The notes below the pieces were generated by a model, which did no database searches, was not told the DNA's origin, and saw nothing but the letters and a program-made list of their open reading frames with translations. Below, one piece after another: positions 9,076 to 17,209 of a stretch of 64,000 nt of DNA. The stretch is from Cellulomonas cellasea (GTDB lineage: Bacteria > Actinomycetota > Actinomycetes > Actinomycetales > Cellulomonadaceae), in contig NZ_BJLR01000017.1 of assembly GCF_006538745.1 (NCBI RefSeq), positions 186,001 to 250,000 on the forward strand, given 5' to 3'. Both the position numbers and the translations under genes were made by a program. Numbering within the stretch: the stretch's first letter is position 1; each line of letters begins with the position of its first letter.

Positions 9076-11940
9076 ATGTCCGCAGGTCGCAAGCTCGTCA
9101 TCGTGGAGTCGCCCGCCAAGGCGCGCACGATCGCGGGGTACCTCGGCGAGGGGTACGACGTCGAGGCGAGCGTCGGCCACATCCGCGACCTGCCGCAGCC
9201 CAGCGAGCTGCCCGCGGACATGAAGAAGGGCCCCTTCGGGAAGTTCGCCGTCGACGTGGACAACGGCTTCGCGCCGTACTACGTGGTCGACGCGGACAAG
9301 AAGAAGAAGGTCTCCGAGCTCAAGCGCCTGCTCAAGGACTCCGACGAGCTCTTCCTCGCGACCGACGAGGACCGCGAGGGCGAGGCCATCGCGTGGCACC
9401 TGCTCCAGGAGCTCAAGCCCAAGGTCCCCGTCAAGCGCATGGTGTTCCACGAGATCACCCGCGAGGCGATCCAGCGTGCGCTCGCGAACACCCGCGAGCT
9501 CGACGACCGCCTCGTCGACGCCCAGGAGACCCGCCGCATCCTCGACCGCCTCTACGGCTACGAGGTGTCGCCGGTCCTGTGGCGCAAGGTCCGCCAAGGC
9601 CTGTCCGCCGGGCGCGTGCAGTCCGTCGCGACCCGGCTCGTCGTCGAGCGCGAGCGCGAGCGCATGGCGTTCCGCACCGCCGAGTACTGGGACGTCACGG
9701 GCACGTTCGGCCAGGTCGACACCCGGGGCGACGAGACCCGTGCGGGGTCGTTCGGTGCGCGGCTCGTGCAGGTCGACGGGCAGCGCGTCGCGTCCGGGCG
9801 GGACTTCGACGACCGCGGCGTGCTGCGCGGGTCCGCCGCGGACGTGCGCCACCTCGACGAGCCCGCCGCGCGCGCGCTCGTCGCCGGGCTCGTGGAGTCG
9901 TCGTTCGAGGTCCGCAGCCTCGAGACCAAGCCGTACACGCGCAAGCCGGCCGCGCCGTTCACGACGTCGACCCTGCAGCAGGAGGCCAGCCGCAAGCTGC
10001 GGATGGGCTCGCGCCAGACGATGCGCACCGCGCAGGGCCTGTACGAGAACGGCTACATCACCTACATGCGTACGGACTCCCCGGCGCTGTCGTCGCAGGC
10101 GATCGACGCCGCGCGCCGCCAGGCCGGCGAGCTGTACGGCGCGGAGTACGTGCCCGACAAGGCGCGCGTCTACACGAGCAAGGCCAAGGGCGCGCAGGAG
10201 GCGCACGAGGCCATCCGGCCCGCCGGCGACCAGTTCCGCACGCCGGCGCAGGTCGCGCGCGAGCTCTCGGGCGACCAGTTCCGGCTCTACGAGCTGATCT
10301 GGAAGCGCACGGTCGCCTCGCAGATGGCCGACGCGCGCGGCTCGACGGCCTCGGTGCGGATCGGCGCGACGGCGCGGCTGAGCGCCCCGGGCGCCGCCGG
10401 CTCCCCGCTCGGGGACGCCGACGTCGACGCGGTGTTCGCCGCGTCCGGCACGGTCATCACGTTCCGCGGCTTCATGGCCGCGTACGAGGAGGGCCGCGAC
10501 GCCGACCGCTACGAGGACGACGCGCCCACGGCCGTCGCGGGCGCCGACGGGGCCGACGGTGCGGCGGACGGCGCCGACGAGCCGACCGGGAAGGCCAAGG
10601 GCAAGGGCAAGGCCGCCGAGGAGCGCGAGGCCCGGCTGCCGAACATGGTGGAGGGTGACGAGCTCACGGGCACGGACCTGACCGCCGACGGGCACCGCAC
10701 GTCGCCGCCGCCGCGCTACACCGAGGCGAGCCTGGTCAAGGCGCTCGAGGAGCGCGGCATCGGCCGCCCGTCGACGTACGCCGCCACCATCTCGGTGATC
10801 CAGGACCGCGGGTACGTCACCGGCCGCGGGCAGGCGCTCGTGCCGAGCTGGCTCGCGTTCGCCGTCACGCGGCTGCTCGAGGAGAACTTCGACAAGCTCG
10901 TCGACTACGACTTCACGGCCGCGATGGAGGCCGACCTCGACGAGATCGCGGCCGGCAGCCGCGAGCGCAGCGCGTGGCTCAGCCAGTTCTACTTCGGGGA
11001 GAACCCGGGGTCGGTCGACGGCGGCGGGCTGCGCGACCTCGTCGCGAACCTCGGCGACATCGACGCGCGCGAGGTCAACTCGATCGACATCGGCGACGGC
11101 ATCACGCTGCGCGTCGGCCGCTACGGCCCCTACCTCGAGGACACCCGCGACCTCAGCGGGCCCGACGGTGCGCCGCGGCGCGCGTCGGTCCCCGAGGAGC
11201 TCGCCCCCGACGAGCTCACGGTCGCCAAGGCCCGCGAGCTGTTCGAGACGCAGCCCGAGGGCGACCTCGTGCTCGGCGAGGACCCGGTGACCGGCACGAC
11301 GATCGTCGCGAAGAGCGGCCGCTACGGCCCGTACGTCACCGAGCTGCTGCCCGAGCCCGAGATCGACCCGGGCCTGAGCGCCGCGGCGAAGAAGCGGGCC
11401 CTGGCGGCCGCGCCCAAGCCGCGCACCGCGTCGCTGCTCAAGTCGATGGACCTGCAGACCGTCACGCTGGAGGACGCGCTGCGCCTGCTCTCGCTGCCGC
11501 GCGTCGTGGGCGTCGACCCCGAGACCGGGACGGAGATCACCGCGCAGAACGGCCGCTACGGCCCGTACCTCAAGCGCGGCACCGACTCGCGCACCCTCCC
11601 GTCCGAGGAGGCCATGTTCACGGTCACCCTCGAGGAGGCCCTCGCGATCTACGCCCAGCCCAAGCGCGGCCGGGGTGCCACCGCGGCGCCGCCGCTGCGC
11701 GAGCTCGGCGAGGACCCGGTCTCGAACAAGCCGATCGTCGTCAAGGAGGGCCGCTTCGGCGCCTACGTGACCGACGGCGAGACGAACGCGACCCTGCGCA
11801 AGGAGGACGCGGTCGACTCGATCACGCCCGAGCGCGCGCAGGAGCTCCTCGCGGAGAAGCGGGCGCGCGGCCCGGTCAAGAAGAAGGCACCCGCGCGCAA
11901 GGCCGCGGCCCCGCGCAAGAAGGCCGCCGCGAAGTCCTGA
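9076..11940 (+). CDS. topA: DNA topoisomerase I
   Basis: A 954-residue type IA topoisomerase that relaxes negatively supercoiled DNA by single-strand passage. The N-terminal TOPRIM domain begins KLVIVESPAKARTI and carries ATDEDREGEAIAWHL with the metal-binding acidic residues. The catalytic tyrosine is Y330 in GYITYMRTDSPALS. As in other actinobacterial TopA proteins the zinc fingers are replaced by repeated modules containing RYGPYL/V (four visible copies between about 675 and 900), and the protein ends in a Lys/Ala/Pro-rich basic tail. The ATG at 9076 follows an AGGAAG ribosome binding site. The frame is open upstream to 8977, but the longer start lacks support. Confidence 0.97.
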   Translation: MSAGRKLVIVESPAKARTIAGYLGEGYDVEASVGHIRDLPQPSELPADMKKGPFGKFAVDVDNGFAPYYVVDADKKKKVSELKRLLKDSDELFLATDEDREGEAIAWHLLQELKPKVPVKRMVFHEITREAIQRALANTRELDDRLVDAQETRRILDRLYGYEVSPVLWRKVRQGLSAGRVQSVATRLVVERERERMAFRTAEYWDVTGTFGQVDTRGDETRAGSFGARLVQVDGQRVASGRDFDDRGVLRGSAADVRHLDEPAARALVAGLVESSFEVRSLETKPYTRKPAAPFTTSTLQQEASRKLRMGSRQTMRTAQGLYENGYITYMRTDSPALSSQAIDAARRQAGELYGAEYVPDKARVYTSKAKGAQEAHEAIRPAGDQFRTPAQVARELSGDQFRLYELIWKRTVASQMADARGSTASVRIGATARLSAPGAAGSPLGDADVDAVFAASGTVITFRGFMAAYEEGRDADRYEDDAPTAVAGADGADGAADGADEPTGKAKGKGKAAEEREARLPNMVEGDELTGTDLTADGHRTSPPPRYTEASLVKALEERGIGRPSTYAATISVIQDRGYVTGRGQALVPSWLAFAVTRLLEENFDKLVDYDFTAAMEADLDEIAAGSRERSAWLSQFYFGENPGSVDGGGLRDLVANLGDIDAREVNSIDIGDGITLRVGRYGPYLEDTRDLSGPDGAPRRASVPEELAPDELTVAKARELFETQPEGDLVLGEDPVTGTTIVAKSGRYGPYVTELLPEPEIDPGLSAAAKKRALAAAPKPRTASLLKSMDLQTVTLEDALRLLSLPRVVGVDPETGTEITAQNGRYGPYLKRGTDSRTLPSEEAMFTVTLEEALAIYAQPKRGRGATAAPPLRELGEDPVSNKPIVVKEGRFGAYVTDGETNATLRKEDAVDSITPERAQELLAEKRARGPVKKKAPARKAAAPRKKAAAKS

Positions 11941-12070
11941 CCGGTCCGGCACCCGTCCGGCACAGGCCCGTCACGCGGCGGTCGCGGCGGGGCCCGCCCG
12001 GTCGCGGGGGCTGCCGCCCGGACGTGCCGAGCGTCACCCGGACCCGCAGGACCCGCGCGCCGTGCCGTAC

Positions 12071-12076
12071 TAGGTT
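12071..12076 (+). promoter_or_regulatory. -10 box of a leaderless promoter for the Gfo/Idh/MocA gene
   Basis: TAGGTT is followed by 6 nt and the ATG at 12083. There is no Shine-Dalgarno sequence. Confidence 0.55.
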
Positions 12077-12082
12077 GGCCGC

Positions 12083-13087
12083 ATGGCTCGCACCGAGGAC
12101 CCGTCGACCGCTCCGTCCATCCGCTGGGGAATCCTGGGGGCCGGCAACATCGCCGGCGCCTTCGCCGACGCGGTGAACGCGCACACCCGCGCGCAGCTCG
12201 TCGCCGTCGGCTCCCGCAACCGGGACCGCTGCGAGCGCTTCGCGACCGCGCACGGCGTCCCGACGACCCACATCGGCTACCGCGACCTCGTCGAGGACCG
12301 TCAGGTCGACGCCGTGTACGTCGCGACCCCGCACTCCGAGCACCTCGAGCACGCGCTGCTCGCGATCGCCGCGGGCAAGCACGTGCTCGTCGAGAAGGCG
12401 TTCACGCGCAACGCCGCCGAGGCCGAGCAGGTGTTCGCCGCCGCGAAGGCCGCCGGGGTCTTCGTCATGGAGGCCATGTGGACGCGGTTCCTGCCGCACG
12501 TGGCCGCGCTGCACCAGGTCATCGACGCCGGCGAGATCGGCGAGATCATCAACCTCACCGCCGACCACGGCCAGTACTTCCCGTTCAACGCGACCTCCCG
12601 GCTGTTCGACCCGCAGCTCGCGGGCGGCGCGCTGCTCGACCTCGGGGTCTACCCGGTGTCGTTCGCGCACGACTTCCTCGGTGTCCCGGACTCCGTGCAC
12701 GCGACGGGCACGCTCACCGAGACCGGCGTCGACGGGCAGGCCTCGATCGTCCTGAGCTACGGCGAGCGCACCCAGGCGACCCTGTCGACGACGCTGTGGG
12801 CCAAGACGCCGACGACCGCCGCGATCTCGGGCACCGAGGGCTTCATCCACGTCGCGGGCAACTTCTACGGCCCGTCGTCGTTCCGCGTGCAGCGCCGGGA
12901 CGGCCGCGTGTGGACGTTCGAGCAGCCCGGCAAGAAGGGCCTGCAGTACGAGGCCGCCGAGGTCGCGCGCCGCATCGCCGCGGGCGACACGCAGAGCCCG
13001 CTGATGACGTGGGACCACACCGTCGAGGTCATGCGCACGCTCGACGCCGTGCGCGCCCAGGTGGGGGTCGTTTACCCGGGCGAGTGA
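12083..13087 (+). CDS. Gfo/Idh/MocA-family NAD(P)-dependent oxidoreductase
   Basis: A 334-residue sugar- or polyol-type dehydrogenase. The N-terminal Rossmann fold carries GILGAGNIAGAFADAV, followed by a dinucleotide-binding segment with VYVATPHSEHLEHALLA and the family's catalytic lysine context AGKHVLVEKAFTRN. The C-terminal alpha/beta domain includes GGALLDLGVYPVSFA. Length is usual for the family. It is a single-gene unit, read from a leaderless promoter and closed by a strong hairpin at 13090-13126. The substrate cannot be inferred from context. Confidence 0.93.
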   Translation: MARTEDPSTAPSIRWGILGAGNIAGAFADAVNAHTRAQLVAVGSRNRDRCERFATAHGVPTTHIGYRDLVEDRQVDAVYVATPHSEHLEHALLAIAAGKHVLVEKAFTRNAAEAEQVFAAAKAAGVFVMEAMWTRFLPHVAALHQVIDAGEIGEIINLTADHGQYFPFNATSRLFDPQLAGGALLDLGVYPVSFAHDFLGVPDSVHATGTLTETGVDGQASIVLSYGERTQATLSTTLWAKTPTTAAISGTEGFIHVAGNFYGPSSFRVQRRDGRVWTFEQPGKKGLQYEAAEVARRIAAGDTQSPLMTWDHTVEVMRTLDAVRAQVGVVYPGE

Positions 13088-13089
13088 CC

Positions 13090-13126
13090 AGGTGACGGCC
13101 GGGACGACGCGTCCCGGCCGCCACCT
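13090..13126 (+). terminator. Bidirectional hairpin terminator between convergent genes
   Basis: A 16-bp inverted repeat with a single A/C mismatch (arms 13090-13105 and 13111-13126) and a 5-nt loop begins 2 nt after the stop codon of the oxidoreductase gene. There is no T-run, as is common in actinobacteria. It can also serve the convergent phosphatase gene. Confidence 0.75.
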
Positions 13127-13222
13127 CGGCCCGCCGCCACGCGGGCGCCGCCGTCCGTCTTCCTCGGCGCGCCCCCAGGTGGGCGGCGTCGTCCGGCACC
13201 CCGGGGCTGCCCGGGGCCGCGC

Positions 13223-14977
13223 TCAGCGCCGGCCGACGACCTGGGCGGCGAGCAGCACGACGTCGTCCGCGGGCTGACCCGCGACCAGGCCGTGCGCGAG
13301 CGCGGTGACGAGCGCCGCCGGCTCGAGGTGCGCGAGCCGGCCCGCGGCGTCGACGAGCGCGCTCGCCTCGTCCCGGAGCGACGTCCCGCGGCGCTCGATG
13401 AGCCCGTCGGTGTGCAGCAGGAGCGTGTCGCCGCGCTCGAGGGTGTGCGTGTGGTCGTGCCGGGTCGTGCGGGGGTCGACGCCCAGCAGCAGGTCGTTCT
13501 GCGGCGCCCGGAGCGCGACGCTCTGCAGCCCCGGCCGCACCAGCACCGGGGCCGGGTGCCCCGCGCTCGACCACGTGAACCGGTGCGCGCCCGTCGCCGG
13601 GTCGGGGTCGACGCGTCCGACGAGCGCGGTCGCGATGGTCCCGAGCCCCAGGCCCTCGATGGCCCGGTCGAGGCGCGTGAGCCAGGACGACGGCGTGTCG
13701 GGGTGGTCCCACGCGAACGCGCGCAGCGTCGAGCGGAGCTGTCCCATGCGCGCGGCGGCGTCCATGTCGTGGCCGGTGACGTCGCCGACCATGAGCGCGA
13801 CGCCGCCGTCGGGCAGCTCGATCGCGTCGTACCAGTCCCCGCCAACGCGGTCCGCCCGGCCCGCGGGCAGGTAGTGCGCGCCGAGGCGCAGGTGCGGCGG
13901 GTCGGGCAGGGCGGTGAGCATCGCGTCCTGGAGCGTGCGCGCGACGTCGCGGCGCTGCTCGAGGAGCTGCGCGCGCTGCAGCGCCTGGGCGGTGTACGCC
14001 GCGAGCGCGTTCTTGATCGTGCGGTTGCCCTCGTCGAACTCGCGCGGCAGGCGCCAGCCGAGCGTGAGCACGCCCAGCAGCTCCTGGCCCGAGACCAGCG
14101 GGAGCACAGCGCTCGCCCCGGCCTCCCGGGTCCCGGGGCGCGCCATCGACGGGAACTGCGCGACGAGGTCGGCGTTGTCCCGGAAGAACAGCGGCTCGTG
14201 CGTGCGGGCCACGTGCGCGATGGGCCGGTCCTCGTCGATGCGGGCGTGCTGCCAGCGCGGGTCGAAGTCGTCGGTGAAGCGCTCGATCGTCGTGTACGTC
14301 AGGCCGCGGCCGTCCGCGTCGAGCAGCGCGATGCCGGACATCGTGGCGCCCAGGCCCGTGTCCGCGACGCGCGCCGAGGTCGCCGCGACGTCGTCGACCG
14401 TGAGGACGTCCTGGAACGCGTCGCTCACGAGCAGCAGCAGCCCCGCCTGCCGGTAGGCGAGCGTCGCCTGCTGCTGCGAGCGGCGCGCCCGCTCACGCTC
14501 GCCCCGCAGCCGCAGCTCCGAGCTGCACGCCGCCGCGAGGTCCTCGAGCAGCGCGAGCTCGTCGGCCGTCCAGCGGCGCGGCACGTGGTCGATCACGCAC
14601 ATCGAGCCGACGACCGCGTTCGTGTCGTCGAGCAGCGGGTAGCCCGCGTACGCGATGACGTCGAGCTCGGGGATCGCGGGGTTGTCCCGGAGCAGCGCGA
14701 CGCGGCGCGCGTCGTCCACGATGAGCGGCGACCGGTCGGCCACGACGTACTTGCAGAACGAGTGCGTCAGCGGCGTGTGCCGGGACTCGTCGATGTCCGG
14801 CGGCAGGCCCGCCGCACCGGGGTAGACCTGGCCCTCCTGCGACACGAGCGAGATGAGCGCCACGGGCACGCCGAGGTGGCGCTGCGCGACGCGCGCGAAC
14901 CGCTCGAACGACTCGTCGCGCCGGGCCGGCAGGAGCGCAGAGCCCGGGAGCAGCGAGGCGGGGTAGAGCTGGGTCAT
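13223..14977 (-). CDS. PP2C-type (RsbU/SpoIIE-like) serine phosphatase with two GAF domains
   Basis: A 584-residue soluble sensor phosphatase. GAF domain 1 (about 25-165) includes LGVPVALISLVSQEGQVYPG. A short coiled-coil region (ERERARRSQQQATLAYR) leads to GAF domain 2 (about 190-340), and a PP2C/SpoIIE catalytic domain (about 365-580) carries RVGGDWYDAIELPDGG, LMVGDVTGHDMDAAARMG and QPADDVVLLAAQVVG with the metal-binding aspartates. Such enzymes usually dephosphorylate an anti-anti-sigma factor, but no partner gene is adjacent. The ATG at 14977 has a GGAGGT ribosome binding site; the longer open frame upstream is not needed. Confidence 0.92.
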   Translation of the reverse strand: MTQLYPASLLPGSALLPARRDESFERFARVAQRHLGVPVALISLVSQEGQVYPGAAGLPPDIDESRHTPLTHSFCKYVVADRSPLIVDDARRVALLRDNPAIPELDVIAYAGYPLLDDTNAVVGSMCVIDHVPRRWTADELALLEDLAAACSSELRLRGERERARRSQQQATLAYRQAGLLLLVSDAFQDVLTVDDVAATSARVADTGLGATMSGIALLDADGRGLTYTTIERFTDDFDPRWQHARIDEDRPIAHVARTHEPLFFRDNADLVAQFPSMARPGTREAGASAVLPLVSGQELLGVLTLGWRLPREFDEGNRTIKNALAAYTAQALQRAQLLEQRRDVARTLQDAMLTALPDPPHLRLGAHYLPAGRADRVGGDWYDAIELPDGGVALMVGDVTGHDMDAAARMGQLRSTLRAFAWDHPDTPSSWLTRLDRAIEGLGLGTIATALVGRVDPDPATGAHRFTWSSAGHPAPVLVRPGLQSVALRAPQNDLLLGVDPRTTRHDHTHTLERGDTLLLHTDGLIERRGTSLRDEASALVDAAGRLAHLEPAALVTALAHGLVAGQPADDVVLLAAQVVGRR

Positions 14978-15116
14978 GCCGACCTCCGGCGTCCTCGTCT
15001 CGGCTCTCCGGGACGACCTCGTCCCCGCTCCAGTGTGACAGCACGCGCCGCGCGGACGCAGGGCGCGGACGGGTGGATGCAGGCTGCGGACGGGTGGACC
15101 GGTGCGGTGCTGCTCC

Positions 15117-16016
15117 TCAGACCGTGGCGGACCCGGCGCGCGTGCCGACCGTGCCACGGGCGACCTCGGCGAGCAGCCACGTCAGCACGTCCTCGCCCGC
15201 GAGGATCCCGGCGCGCGGCGTGACGGCCACGTGCGGGCGCGTCCAGCCGCTCTCGGCGAGCTCGCCGTGCGCGGGCCGGACGCCGGCGTGCGCGGCCTCG
15301 AGGAGGTCGGCGTCGAGCAGCGAGTCGCCCGCGGCGAGCACGCGCGCGGCGCCCACCCGGCCCGCGAGCGCCGTCACCGCGGCGCCCTTGGTCAGCGCCG
15401 ACGGGACGACGTAGAGCTTGCGGCCCTGCAGCGAGACGGTCCAGCCGCGCTCGGCGGCCCACCCCGACAGGTCCGCGACGAAGCCCGCGGGCAGCGCCGC
15501 GCGCTCGACGACCGCGTAGCAGAACAGCTCCTCGGCCTCGCGCCGCGAGAGCGTCCACGCGTCGTCGAACGCGGTGCGCATGTGCTCGCGGACGTCCGCG
15601 AGGGGCACGCTCGTCGCCGCGAGGAGCTCCCGGACCGCGGCGGTCCAGGCCGCGTCGGGCTCGCCGTCGACCAGCAGGATGCCGCCGTTGGCCGCGATCG
15701 CGTAGCGCGACGGCGGACCCGGGATGCGGATGCGGGCGAGCTGCGCGCGCGTCCGCGTGGTCGTGGGGACGACGACGGCGGACGCCGCGAGCTCGACGAG
15801 GAGGCGCTCGGCGCGCTCGGTCACGTAGGACAGCGGGGCGCCGTCGTAGTGCTCGACGCACACCAGCCCCGGCTCCGGGCCGTCGGGGAGCGCCATCGCG
15901 GCGCGCGAGTAGATGAGCGTGCGGTCGAGGTCGCACGCGACGACGGTCGGGCCCGCGGCCGGTCCTGCCGAGCGGGCGGGGGCCGTGTGGGGGGTGGGCG
16001 TCGGGTGGCTGGTCAT
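15117..16016 (-). CDS. HAD-superfamily phosphatase of the Ter metabolite module
   Basis: A 299-residue HAD hydrolase. Motif I is VVACDLDRTLIYS with the nucleophile Asp, and the late acidic motif is AAGDSLLDADLLEAA. An ANGG-type segment (YAIAANGGILLVDGEPD) with a cap domain between resembles Cof-type and sucrose-phosphatase-like enzymes. It is the last gene of the minus-strand Ter operon. Its ATG overlaps the stop of the StiP gene by 4 bp (ATGA), so the two are probably translationally coupled. In published analyses of Ter systems, HAD, PRTase, StiP and CitE-like proteins form a conserved biosynthetic set, predicted to make a nucleoside-like metabolite. The real substrate is unknown. Confidence 0.9.
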   Translation of the reverse strand: MTSHPTPTPHTAPARSAGPAAGPTVVACDLDRTLIYSRAAMALPDGPEPGLVCVEHYDGAPLSYVTERAERLLVELAASAVVVPTTTRTRAQLARIRIPGPPSRYAIAANGGILLVDGEPDAAWTAAVRELLAATSVPLADVREHMRTAFDDAWTLSRREAEELFCYAVVERAALPAGFVADLSGWAAERGWTVSLQGRKLYVVPSALTKGAAVTALAGRVGAARVLAAGDSLLDADLLEAAHAGVRPAHGELAESGWTRPHVAVTPRAGILAGEDVLTWLLAEVARGTVGTRAGSATV

Positions 16017-17209
16017 GCGCGGACCTCCGCAGCGAGGACGTCGTCGGCCGCGCGTGCGCCACGGGTGAAGCCGGGGTGGACGAGGCCGACGCAGCGGTAG
16101 GAGAGGTCGGGCACCTCGACGACCTCGACGCCGCGCTGCTCCGCGAGCAGCAGGACGTGCGCGAGCTCCGGGTCGTCGCGGCGCCGGACGAGGACCTTCC
16201 ACGGGACGCGGCGCAGCAGCACGCGCGTCGTCTCGCCGACCCCGGGCTTGACCAGGTTGACGCTGTGGATGCCGTGCTCGGCGCTCAGCCGCTCGGCGGT
16301 CGCCCAGCCGCTCCACGTCGGCGTGCGGTCGCTCGCGGCCAGCACCGGCCAGTCGCGCGCGACGTCGTCGGCCACCTCGGCGAAGCGCTCCGAGACCGCG
16401 TCGAGGAAGCGGTTCGAGACGTCCGCGGCGGCGAGCTCGGCGTAGAACTTGGCGCCGTGGAAGTCGCCGGGCCCGATCAGGTCGTCGTTGAGCACCGTGC
16501 GGGAGACGAGGCCCGAGACCGTCGAGTTCAGGCACGCCGACGGGATGAGGTAGTCCTCGCGCGTGCCGTAGAGCTCGACGCAGCCCGCCGGGTCGGCCAG
16601 CACCGCGAGGTCCGCGCGAAAGCCCTCGCCCGCGCCGAGCCCGAGCGCGACGTTCGCCTCCGCGACCGCGGCGGTGAGCTCGCGCACGATCGCGCCCTTG
16701 CCGGTCCAGCCGTCGACGAACATCACGTCCTGCGGGCGGTGGTGCTCGGCGAGGTACCGCAGCGCGACGGTGTCGATGCCGCGGCCCCGCACGATGCTGA
16801 CCGCGTAGTGCGGCAGGTCCAGGCCGTGCACCTCGCGCGCCCAGCGGCGCATGAGGATCCCGACGGGGGTCCCGGCGCGCGCGAGCGACACGAGCACCGC
16901 GCCGCGCCCCCGCTCCGCGAGCGTGAGCTCGGTGACGACGCCGACCGCGTGCGCGAGCTTCGTCGCGGACTCCGCGAGCGACGCGTGGAACAGCTCCTGG
17001 TACGCGGCGCTCGGCTGGTACTCGACCGGCAGCGACTCCGCGTAGTGCGCCTGACCGGCCTGGATCGCCTCCTCGCGCTCCTCGAGCGGCGCCTCGAGCG
17101 CGACGTGCGTCAGGTCGGTGAGCAGCCAGGCGACCTCGTCGGCGGCGTAGCTCCCGAACTCCGGGCCGCGCAGCGGCGGGGGGAGCGGGGTGGGCGTGGT
17201 CGCGGTCAC
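16013..17209 (-). CDS. StiP-family (cysteine protease-like) protein of the Ter metabolite module
   Basis: A 398-residue member of the family annotated as cysteine protease StiP and found in tellurite/stress gene clusters. The early segment EFGSYAADEVAWLLTDL and the central FVDGWTGKGAIVREL are characteristic. A later IPSACLNSTVSGLVSRT holds one of several Cys residues, and the C-terminal part has VHPGFTRG. The GTG at 17209 was chosen because AGGAGA lies upstream and GTGA overlaps the stop of the PRTase gene; the open frame continues much further but only as a shadow. It is coupled by 4-bp overlaps on both sides. Biochemical function is not established. Confidence 0.88.
   Translation of the reverse strand: MTATTPTPLPPPLRGPEFGSYAADEVAWLLTDLTHVALEAPLEEREEAIQAGQAHYAESLPVEYQPSAAYQELFHASLAESATKLAHAVGVVTELTLAERGRGAVLVSLARAGTPVGILMRRWAREVHGLDLPHYAVSIVRGRGIDTVALRYLAEHHRPQDVMFVDGWTGKGAIVRELTAAVAEANVALGLGAGEGFRADLAVLADPAGCVELYGTREDYLIPSACLNSTVSGLVSRTVLNDDLIGPGDFHGAKFYAELAAADVSNRFLDAVSERFAEVADDVARDWPVLAASDRTPTWSGWATAERLSAEHGIHSVNLVKPGVGETTRVLLRRVPWKVLVRRRDDPELAHVLLLAEQRGVEVVEVPDLSYRCVGLVHPGFTRGARAADDVLAAEVRA

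Noticed and set aside
8923-11952. A 1009-codon minus-strand open frame opposite topA
   Set aside because: Composition is typical of antisense frames of GC-rich genes; topA motifs on the plus strand are clear.
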